Shown here: in pieces, positions 28,798-39,600 of the stretch
Numbering within the stretch: position 1 is the first letter of the stretch
Layout: the number at the start of each line of letters is the position of its first letter
Origin: Agapetus fuscipes
Lineage: Eukaryota; Arthropoda; Insecta; Trichoptera; Glossosomatidae
NCBI GenBank assembly: GCA_951799405.1
Contig: OX637335.1
Coordinates: 23,316,342-23,380,341 of the forward strand
Direction: 5' to 3'
DNA length: 64,000 nucleotides
The notes under the pieces: model-generated
Database searches by the model: none
What the model saw: the letters and a program-made list of their open reading frames with translations, nothing else
What the model was told of the DNA's origin: nothing
Translations under genes and position numbers: made by a program

Positions 28798-29232
28798 CAG
28801 TGGTTCCCAAACTATGGTACGCGTACCACCAGTGGTACGCGACGCTTCTTAAGGTGGTACGCAAGCAGCCAGGCCACAGGAAATACATAGTAAATAATAA
28901 GATAAAACGTTTTTCAATTTCGCGCTTAAAATTAAGTACAACTGAGCCAAATATTTCCTCTTTTGTTTCGAACATGCAGCACCATTTTTCAGACTAAGAC
29001 AGGCCTGTCCCGCCACGATTACAAAAATACTAATGTTGAACACCCCTGCACTAAGAGTATTGTACCTATTTTTTTTCTATAATAAATAAATAAGCATAAT
29101 GTTTTCATTTACAGTTGCAGTTTTTATTACTTTAACATTTGAATGATTTTTTTAAATCTTGCACTTCAGTGGTACGCCACTGATTTGAAATTTTATTAGT
29201 GGTACACGAAATTAAAAGTTTGGGAACCACTG
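28798..29232. repeat. hAT-type MITE with perfect 8-base target duplication
   Basis: Ends CAGTGGTTCCCAAACT and AGTTTGGGAACCACTG are perfect inverted repeats of the hAT style. ACATAGAC at 28790-28797 and 29233-29240 is an exact 8-base duplication. GGTACGC motifs repeat inside. 435 bases, no transposase. Confidence 0.92.
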
Positions 29233-29505
29233 ACATAGACCTTTGATGTTACATACAATGCCAAGGGAAATTTTGAATGTTCTAACTCTGACTTTGGGTA
29301 AAATGAGAACTACAAAGTTCTTAAATGTTTTTTTAATTTTTACAAACTTAAATTAAATAAGATATTTAAAATTAAAATATGCAATAAGTCTTCATCAGTA
29401 CAGAAAAAATCCTGACAATTTCTTATGACGGCAATGACATATTTTTCATTTGTCGTAGATTGATATTCTCAGGATCATCACTTTCCTTGATATGAGACAC
29501 ATGAT

Positions 29506-32500
29506 TCATCTATTTTTTATTTCATCGTTTATTTTTGCTTGTACTTCTTGCATATTAATGCTGCCCTTTGTAATTAAAATACATTTTTGACGAGATCTTG
29601 AACCCTGGAAAAAGCAGATAGTTTGAGATCGATAGGTAGTTAATAAACGGAAAGTACACAGTCAGCTACTTGATATTAAGAGTACAAAATTCCATCATCA
29701 ACTCCTTACTGATGAAATTTTGATCTTGTTACATAAGTTTACACTAAACTACAAGTACGAAGGAGCTCTTGTTATCAAATAAAGTATTTTATTTTTTATC
29801 AAATAGGATTAGAAAATGAAAAGGACTTCAAAGCTGATAATTTTCCAGTATTGGAGTCACCCAAATGATGAATCTATTAGATAAGGAAGTCCACCATTGC
29901 TCTGGGTTCAGTGAGTTGTTGACACACTGTGATAAATAATCCCAGCCGCTGGTAGCACTTAGTCATCAGCTGCGTTATATGATCGGAGAACTTCAATCCA
30001 GGATCAAACACAACTCCCAGATCCCGCATTGATTTCACACGAGACAGTTATTGCCCACCAATAAATACTGTACTCATACAAAATAGGTCTGAAAGATTTG
30101 ATTAATGACATTAAGACACATTTCTTTTAATTAAAGATCTTACTATCTTGTATGAAAAAGGTTATGACTCTGGATGAAATGAAAGAAGTATGCAAGGACA
30201 GGAAGAAGTGGCGGCTAATCTGCAATGTTGATTTCTAATGTTGGTGTATTCATTTGCTACATTTTTTGCAAAGGAAATTTTTGACTTTTTTTGTATAGAT
30301 TTCTTTGTAAGGTTTTGTTCTTTTTTATATTTAAATGTAATTTATTATTCATATTCCTTGACTTATAGGTTGGTATGAGGCTGACCACCCATACTGTAAA
30401 AAATGGTTCACTTTGCCAATGTCACCCCTGTTTCAGGGAAGGTCGGCAAAAGTTGTGGGGCTTATGTTCATTTGAGGTTTGGATTTTATTTGTAAGTACA
30501 CATTCAGCATTTGTAAGCGCGAACTACACTTGTTGGTTTGTGGGCATACATCTGAGAGCTTTAAATGAATATATCCTTGCAACTTAGATTATAGATTATA
30601 GATCGAGCTGACAATGCTAATTCTTGGATTTAAAACAGCCAATCATATGTTTAGAATTCCCTTCTAGATTTGTGAGTTCTTACAGTTTGTTTGTGACTAA
30701 AGGTGTTGAAGAATGACAATGCTCGTCTTCGTGGAGAAAGCTGAATTTCTGTGTTTTTTATGAGTCATATTCAACATAATCTCTCTTATTTGAGGATTTA
30801 AAACTACTCCTGTTTTCACTGAATACAATTCAAGGGAATCATAGAGGAATTCGACCATTTTGATCATCTACCATCATGATTCCTAAAATTCCTTTTAAAG
30901 TTTATTGAAAATTTTTATGATGATGAATGAGTTAAATTTTTTCATTGGCCTCAAAATATTCAGTGAACAGATTGATCTTGATACTTCTCATCAAGTGTAT
31001 TTTTTCGAAGAACTATAATTTCAAATTTAAAGACATTTAAGACAGGGATTATTCATGATAGTGAGGAAATTTACTTTATCTAATGACAGAGAAGTTTTCC
31101 TGAGCCCCAGGACCTTGGACAAGTAAAGAATGAGTTCTGCATTGGCTTCTCCTTCCATCGGAGGTGCATTTATCTGTATTCCGACACCATCTTCTCCCAT
31201 ATCTGAAACAGTTAAATGATATTTTATTATTGCAGTATTTTTTTCTTGTAATTAGGCACTTGTAATTCTTTCCAACTTTCTAAACTTGATATCCGTGGCA
31301 AAATATAGTTGGCCATATTTTTTGTAATTGTTATTATTATATTTGTTATGTAACGCTGTTTGCTGTCTTATTAAAATAAAATAAAATTGTATTTAAGTAC
31401 ATCTGTAAATTCTATCTCTAGTGCAATATTTTAAATTGCATGGATGAGTGCGCTAGGTTAGTGGTCATTAGATATGTAACTAAGGTCCTTAGCAAACAAT
31501 TACAAGTATCTAGAAACCATGCCAAGAGATGTTACATTTTTTTCATGATTTAAATGTGCGGACACCATACAAACTCATCCCCCCAGTGCTTGTTTGACTT
31601 ATTTATCATTTGATTCAAAGATGACCTTTCTATAAAATTGTCTGCACAATCTGAGGTAACGTTACGAACGTAAAAAAAAATAATGTGAGAGTTGTTTTTA
31701 ATACTTTCAAAATCGATTTCCAGCATTCACAAGACATATAGGTCGAACTATTAGCCAATGATAATATTGTGGATTATTAGGCTAATTTTAAAGCACCATG
31801 AAGCACCTGTCTCAGGGAAGGACGGCAAGAGTTGCAGGGTGTATGTCCATTTGAGATTTGGTTTTTATGTTGTAGGTTCACATGAGGCATGTGCAATCGC
31901 GAACTTGTATGTGTCTGGTTGTGAGAATGCATGTAATGTGAATCTCCAATGTAACATATCTTTGCAACTTAGATTAGATTAGATTAGATGAAGACTAGAA
32001 ATTATGAAAAGACACAAGAGAAGTAAGCCGCTGTTGTAAGTCTGTACTAACCAGTTATGGAATTCATTTTAGCACCGGGCTTAGCGTGAACTCTGATTAT
32101 GATGTTTCCATTTTTATCTTCACTTATGGGAGTAATGACTTGAGGGATCTGAAAAAAGAATATGTAACATACAGGTACTATGTATAAATAATGAAAAATT
32201 TACATTGTTTATTTTTATATTATTTAAGACACACTTGTATCTATAGCATTTCTTTAGAATCCAGTAAACGCTGCACTAAAAATGATTTTGAATTAAATTT
32301 TCTTTCTTTATGTAGGTATGTCGGTGTTATGGCCGAGGGAGTCAAGTGGCTGATCTTTCTAGCGTATTTGGAATAGAATAACATAGGTTCGATCCCCGCT
32401 TGGGTCGTTTGACCATAACTTTGATCCTGGTTCAACAGATGTCATTGGGTAATTATTGATTAATAATTCATTGAAGTATAAAATAATGAGTTATTCATTG

Positions 32501-33150
32501 ATGATATTAATACCTGTTTCTGGCCAGGCAGAATAGATTGGTGAATGGCATTCCTTTTCACAAATCTATTTAAAAAAAATGTCTGAACAAAGGTGGATGT
32601 GTGTAGGTGTGAAACTCCTATTCATATCGTTGATTGCTTGCGTGTCACATGATCATAGTTTGTTACCTGCCATCGTACGCAGCGCCTGAGCAAAAGGGGG
32701 AAAACAGCTGATCTTTGTTATGGCGTGGACTAATAGGTGCATGGAAGCAGCCAATATGCTTGCTCGGATGCCTTTCTGTCGATAACACTAAGTAGCACTT
32801 TCTAGGAGAAAAAAGCAGAAAATCAACCAAAACCGTCAGTTTTCACACCTAGATACATTCACCTTAGGTAAGGTTAACTCAGTCTTTAAATAAAGAACCT
32901 GCGCATTTAGCAGGACTTTCAATAGGTGATTGGAAAAAAGCTGAGCGCTTCTCTTGTGAAAACAAATAGATTCCTCGCACTTCTGCTTATCATTTCAAGT
33001 TTCTCTTATAAAACTTTGGCAGCACCTTGTTACATTTATAATGAAAGGACTCTGCCAGGAGCAGTCAGGAGCACTGAAGAATATTTTGTAAAACTAATAA
33101 AAAAGAAAGCCTACATCTTTCGGAGTATTTTTTCCTTTGGATTTCGACAT
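29506..33150 (-). CDS. C15orf40/YggU-family (DUF167) small protein
   Basis: Four minus-strand exons: 33150-33115, 32148-32052, 31202-31075, 29604-29506; 119 codons plus stop with agreeing phases. The small first exon gives [12 protein letters not shown]; its donor (GAT|GTAGGC) is weak, so that exon is the least certain part. Exon 2 encodes [17 protein letters not shown], exon 3 [20 protein letters not shown], and exon 4 [14 protein letters not shown] and a charged tail. This order (HAKPGSK, APP-EGEAN, GSKSR-K) is the signature of the DUF167 fold found in human C15orf40 and bacterial YggU. The molecular function of the family is not established. The introns hold element D copies, a Jockey fragment and retrotransposon debris. 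The 5' end faces that of ASPH. Confidence 0.85.
29878..30080 (-). mobile_element. Jockey/CR1-like reverse transcriptase fragment
   Basis: The minus strand reads [20 protein letters not shown], then [12 protein letters not shown], the segment that follows the RT palm in such elements. It lies inside the last intron of the C15orf40 homologue. Confidence 0.75.
30150..30245 (+). repeat. non-LTR retrotransposon 3'-end fragment
   Basis: Encodes [17 protein letters not shown] then a stop after CNVDF, as in other 3' pieces in this window. It is followed by an element D copy. Confidence 0.65.
30349..30605 (+). repeat. element D copy, full-length type
   Basis: Complete example of the family, about 255 bases, from TTCCTTGACTTATAGGTTGG to the TTAGATTATAGATTATAG tail. 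Almost identical to the copy at 7096. Confidence 0.85.
31805..31990 (+). repeat. element D copy, 5'-truncated
   Basis: Begins at CACCTGTCTCAGGGAAGGAC and ends with the longest clean tail, AACTTAGATTAGATTAGATT. It lies in the second intron of the C15orf40 homologue. Confidence 0.75.
32325..32600 (+). repeat. tRNA-derived SINE, family C
   Basis: The head resembles a class II tRNA (TTATGGCCGAGGGAGTCAAG, with B box GGTTCGATCCC). The body has TACCTGTTTCTGGCCAGGCA. A reversed copy lies at 47675-47885. Confidence 0.75.
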
Positions 33151-33626
33151 CTTGTGAAAATTTGAACATACAAAAAGATTCCTGTAAAAAGTCTTTAAGT
33201 ATTTCATCACTTAAAAGATCTATTTGATTAGTGTTATTTTCATTGAGGTTATTTTACTAAATTTTATTCAATAATAATCACAACAGCTGATTACAACTCA
33301 ACATCCATTTTATTTGACATTTGAATATGGAATAATATTTGATTTGCTGAAAATGATTTTTACACACCGTACAACAAGAAAGTGACGGTGTGTAGAATGT
33401 AGTTCGGTCCAGAAGGAAATGTCACATGGTTGTGTATTTTTGTAGTTGATTTGACTATTTTTAGAACCGGGTTTAAGTTGTATAAATCACGTTTTTACAA
33501 ATCAGGCACGCCGTAATACAAAAGTTGTCACTTTCCCGGGATCCCAGTCAGCTAGCGAGCGCGGGACATGCTTTCTTGACTTTACATTAATTCAACTCTT
33601 CTGCTCTCCGTATCTTTATTTTGACG
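33151..33626. promoter_or_regulatory. shared promoter interval of C15orf40 homologue and ASPH
   Basis: About 476 bases separate the two divergent start codons. Transcription start sites are not visible in the sequence. A short inverted repeat (CACACCGTACAACAAGAAAGTGACGGTGTG) lies at about 33363-33392. Bidirectional use is inferred from the arrangement. Confidence 0.55.
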
Positions 33627-36600
33627 ATGTCGGGGGATGTGCAACCAAGGAAGCGCAAAGATAAAAGGAAAAAGAAAGGTATTTGAAAAAACAATTTATT
33701 AATTTAAGTCTCTTGATCATTGTTAATGAATACGTCAACACTGATATTCCTTACTTCCTTGTTCTTACCTGCTATAGTTTTGTTAATTTAGGTTAATATA
33801 CTTTATAATTATGTCTGTGAATTTTGACTTGGCACTCTACCCATGATATAAATAGATATCTCTCTTCAGATAGCGTTAAAATTTGTCGCTTTTTATAAAA
33901 TAACTTATTTTTTACTCACGGGCTTAGTATGACTAAATGTTAATGACCTGACCTTTAATTTAACTAGTTATGATTGTTATTTGCTACCTAGATAGAGATG
34001 GAATTATTTGTTTCTGGTTAATACATCTCTTCTGGCATAGCAACATCTTTTAACAGATTATTATTCTTTGACCTTGTAATCAGTCATCAAACGGATTCGA
34101 CACAAAGTCCATAGACATCAAAATTGTAATGTCACATAGTTGGGATGCTAGGGAAAAGGAAAACTATTGGTATTGGTTGATAAGGACTCTAGTCACATAG
34201 ATTTGTGCATTTGCTTGCTCTAAAAAATATTAAATTTTCTACTTTTTGCTGAGTCAATTTTTGTTAAAGACTCCTTCGTTGGCCGTTGTTGCTAAATTTT
34301 CTGGGCTGGAAGTCTCATCACCACCGTAACTCTCACCTACTGAAGACTAATCAGCTGTTCACTTGCGGCCATCTTGGATTGACAGGTTGACAGGATTGAC
34401 TTGGATTGACAGGATGACAGGCAATCGGAATATTCTAAATGCCCCTTGGTGGGGTGACATCACAAACTATGTGGCTAGGATCCTTGGTAACCAAAAGTAA
34501 AATGCAGAATTCTGTTGTCCTGTTGATAGCTCAGTTGGTGGGGAGCGTTGGTGAAGTCTGCCTAGGGTTCGATCCCCACTAAGGGTGCTAGAAATGATTT
34601 CTCATTTTGTTGTTCATTAACTTCACAGGATGGCCTTTACGATTTTATTTATGCTTTGAATACAATATAAAAGCTGTATTTTAGTAAATGAACATATACC
34701 ACCGTTCATCCTATCATCATGCAGAAAGAGTGCCTCCTAAAGACGTTGGCTACAATTTCAATGAAACGTCGAGGATGATGTACTTAAATTCTCCTTACTT
34801 ACAACGGTTTGTCTAATATCCAAAAAGTGTAATTAATTTGAAAGTAAATTGTAATTTGTGAATATGCCACTATAGTTCACAGATGTGTCCACAGGGTTGC
34901 ATTGTGCTTTCCCTGCCTCATGCATTATTTATTTTTGAACAGATGGATCTAGCAGCGAGCGCTCTAGAGCTGAAGCGGAATATATAGCTCGGAAATTAAG
35001 TGTGGCAGGTACAGCAACACCTGAATGCTCACATATCCCTCAGGAGTTTATGGGCCCCTTGTGTGTGCACAAACAAAGTTCCACCCTTTACTGATTTGCA
35101 ATAAACACTGCCTTATTTTTTTGCACAACAATGAAGATTTCCTGTAAAAACTTCCACTCTTTTAAGCCTAGTTAGGACAAGGCGACTAATTTAGTCGAGT
35201 AGCGAGTAATTTAGTGGCTAAACGTGTGCGAACCACAAAAAATTAGTCGAGTAGTTTAGTCAATGATTTAGTCGAGTCGATACCGATGGACTGGAGAAAG
35301 GCGGTCATTGTCCCTATTTACAAGGGTAAAGGGGACAAGAAAGACTGCCGTAACTTTAGGCCCATTAGTCTCCTTAGTATACCTGGGAAAGTCTTATGCA
35401 AAATTGTCATAAAAAAAGTGAGAATGGCCACCGATCACAGGGTCTCTGATATTCAATCTGGCTTTATGCCAGGACGAGGTTGTGTGGACCAAATCTTTAC
35501 TCTCAGACAGATTGTTGAAAAACATCTGGCTGTGGGGAGGGTGGTCTACGCAGCCTTCGTGGATCTCGAGAGGGCCTTTGACTCGGTGGACAGATGTATG
35601 TTGTGGAATGTTCTCAGGAAGTACGGTGTGAATGACAACCTTCTGAATGTGATACGTGCCATCTATGAAAATAGTTCGGCATGTGTAAGAGTGGATGGGA
35701 GATATAGTGACTGGTTTGATGTATATAAGGGAGTGAGGCAAGGCTGCGTGATGAGTCCATGGTTGTTTAATATAATCATGGACAGTTGCATAAAAGAAGC
35801 TGGAATATCAGAGAGCGGAGTGAAAGTGGGTGAAACAAGAGTTGGAGTACTTCTTTATGCTGATGATGCTATAGTTTTAGCTGACTCGGCGGAGGAACTC
35901 CAAGCGATGTTAACCAAACTGAATGATGCGTTTTGTAAAAATAGCTTGAAAGTGAATGCGAATAAGACAAAAATATTAGTTTTTGACAGGAATGAAGTAT
36001 GTGAGGAACTTACAGTTAATTTGAATGGAAAAAAAGTTGAAGTAGTGAATGAGTTTGACTATTTAGGAAGCAAGTTTGAGGCGAATGGTAAGATGACGAA
36101 GGAATTAGAGAAGCGTGCCAGCAAAGGAAGATGCGTGATAGGAGCGTTTGGTAGAATAGCGAAGAATAAAAGGATACCAAAGAAAATGAAAATGGCGGTA
36201 CACAATTGTATATTGTTGCCGACCCTGATGTATGGAAGCGAGTCATGGACGGTGAATGAAAGAGAAATAAATAAGGTATGCACCGTAGAAATGGCTCATT
36301 TGAGAAGTATGACAGGAAAAACACTGAAAGATAGAGTGAGAAACGAATGGGTTCTGAATGAATGCGGAGTAAAAGAAAGCGTGAAAGTGAAAGTTCAAAG
36401 AAGTGTGATGCGATGGTTTGGACATATTGAAAGGATGAATGAAGACCGACTGACAAAAAGAGTGTATAAAGGGAATGTAATAGGTAAGCGTGGAAGGGGA
36501 AGACCTAGAAAAGAATGGATTGATCAGATAAGTGAGATTGCGAATGAATGGAATTTACAGAGTGGAAACAAGAGAAGAGCATGCATGAAAAGAGTGATGA

Positions 36601-39600
36601 AATTAGATGAGATGAAAGAAGTATGCAGGGACAGAGTCAAGTGGAGGCACTTGTGTGGAGGTACCGGCCACCCCTAGAGGAATGGTGGCAGGATACAAGA
36701 CAAGACAAGATACATTTTACTCTATTTTAACAGACGAGTAGCGCCCCGCCCACCACTAAATTACTCGCTACTCGACTAAAATAGTCGCTGTGTCCGAACT
36801 AGGCTTTTACTTTGTTTTCAAATATTATTAAAAATGATTTGTTTGTGTTTCTCTATTGTTTTGTTTACCCTTTATTTTACTCATTTTATCACATCTTATT
36901 TCCTCCATTTGAGTTTGTATTTTTTAAGACCCAACCTAGAAATCCTTTTTGTTTTGTAGTAAAAAAACATAAAATGGTATTTTCCTGTATGTATTTATAA
37001 TTTCATGTAAATTCCTGTATTTTTATATTGTAGGTATTTATTATCTTGGTTGTTGGGATCTTTCGTCAATCTATTGCTTACCTACCTTTTTTTATAAATT
37101 AGGCATAATTGTTTCATAAAAAGTAATACTTGTTAGATTAATGCTCGATTTATAAGTAAGCAAGTCGAAAGTACTTGAGGTGAAATAAGTGCTCAAAAAT
37201 AAAACTGTTTTAATTTTTTTTATACTTTCTCATTATAAGTAAGACATTTTTATATAGTGTTAAACACTACGTAAACTGACCTCGATTGCGTGAATAATTT
37301 TTTTTTATGAAAAAACGATGTTTGTCAAGGACGATACCATGTTGAAAGTTAAGCAACATTGGGCGCGGATGCTACTTGGATGGGTGACCGCTCAGATACA
37401 CCACGTGTCGTGGACCGGTCCGTAGTCCAGTGGCAACACTTCGGACTCGTAAATGAAAGGTTGTGGGTTCGGATCCCGGCGGAGCACAAAAATATGCCAT
37501 TTATATTTCCAAATATGCTCTTCGCTGGGTTGAAAAAATTCATAAAGCCTTTACCAAAGACCGGTCACTAAAAGGTCCATCCAGCCTTACAGCAACTGGG
37601 TCTTGCTTGAGTATTGGCGCTTTGTAGCAACGACCAAGCTCGTACACCTCTGCGGCACTACAACAAGTGTCATAGACCCCTAGAGTCTCTAGAATCTCCC
37701 GCACAGGATTTCTTAAAAAAAAAAAAAAAACGTTCCTCAGAAGTGTCGTCGTATATTCCTTACATTTTCAATTTACACAATGTTTGATGCTTGAAGTAAA
37801 GATACCAGATCCAGTTTTTTTGTTAAACCTAATCATTTTTCCCACATCTTCTAATCTATCCCCTTGCATTTTATTGTTTGTGCACTCTTTCATCCTTCTG
37901 TCATTATTTCTCAAACTAACTCTTCACCGCTCGTATTGCAGATGACTCTGATGAAGGAGTCCCCAGCAGGAGCCAGTCTGACGCTACGGGGGAGGGAGAC
38001 TCCATCATCCATGTGGACCATGACCACGGCACCGGCGGACACTGGTGCGCCAAGATCATCTTCTTCATCCTGTTTGCCCTCTTAATTGGACTCGTTGGCC
38101 TGATTATACTTGAGAATAGAGGACTCACTGATTGTAAGCTTAGTTTTCCTCGCTCTCTTTAAAATTAGAAACAGTTGTGATTGTTATTTATAATTATTGT
38201 AAAAAATCACTTCACATAGGACCTTACGCTTATATGTCAAAAACAGTTGGTCAAGATTTGTTCCAAGCAAAACCTGCTCGTTATACTAGTTTTAGAGAAC
38301 ATACTAGAGTCTTATTTAATCTATCTAGATCCTTCACGCACACACTCAAAAGTTTGAGCACACTCCAGTACATCCTACTGTGGCTGTGTTCGGGGAGCTC
38401 GTTTGAGCACCGTTAGTGCTTACAGTAAAAATCATGGTGGGAAGAACTCGATCGCAAAACACCCCAAACGATCATATAAGCGAACTTCATGTCAACCGAA
38501 CAGCAGCTGTCAAAGCTCGGCAGAATGGATGTAGATTTATCTTGTGTGAATGATTATGAAAATGCATTATTGAGTCACGATTCTGATATTTTCAGAATAA
38601 TTTTCAATTATTGAAGCACTGTTGATAGCTCGAATCCATTAATTAACATAAGATTATATAAATAATTGAGGCTAATATTTATGTTAATATGTAATTTTTA
38701 TAATAATATGTAATAATTATAATAATATTACATATTACATAAATATTTATAATAATATGTAATAAATAATTGAGGCTAATATTTATGTTATTGAGGTTAG
38801 CTGTCAGTTGAACAGTATGAATCAATGCTGTGAAGCTAGAAATGCTTACGCCGACCCACATTTGCAAATAAGCGGAATTAGCAAACGGCCGAGCTGCTGT
38901 GCGTGACGTTATCGCTCATAATATTTGCTTACGATGGGCTCCCTGAACAGTTTGTGAGCGCTCAAAGCGCTTGAAGCGCGCTCTCCAAACATGGCCTGTG
39001 TAGGCAAAGTAGGACTTCCAGAAGCTATAATTTTGTTATTTGCTAATATCTAATAATTTCTCTAAAAATATAATGACAGCAAAGTCTACAGAAATGCTGG
39101 ATAAATTTGAGAGGAGAGTACTAAGGAAAATCCTGGGACCCGTGAATGATGGCGAAACCTGGAGAATAAGATTCAATGAAGAGCTATACAGTGTCTATGA
39201 AGCTCCCAGACTCTCTGTACATGCTAAATTAAACAGGCTAAGATGGGCCGGACATGTGCAGAGAATGCCATCTTCACGGGTAACAAAAAATATCCTTGTG
39301 GGACATCCGGGTGGGAAAAGAAGAGTTGGCAGACCTAGGCTGAGATGGGAGGATGAGGTGAGAAAGGACGCAAGCCAACTACAACACTTGGTAGACTGGA
39401 AAGCCGCAGTGGTAGACAGGAGAAGTTGGAGGCGAAGGCTGATGGAGGCCAAGGGGATAATTAATTAGGCATTTGTATAGCAGTATGTTTAAATATTTCA
39501 GTGGATACTCCGGTCACTGAGTCCCGCTATGCTCAGATGTTTGATGGCTGGGTGGATGAAGGGCCCATACATGACGATCATCACGATGAACACACGCTAG

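Noticed and set aside
37345..37405. Candidate 5S rRNA gene
   Set aside because: Only the 3' half is recognisable and it is fused to a SINE.
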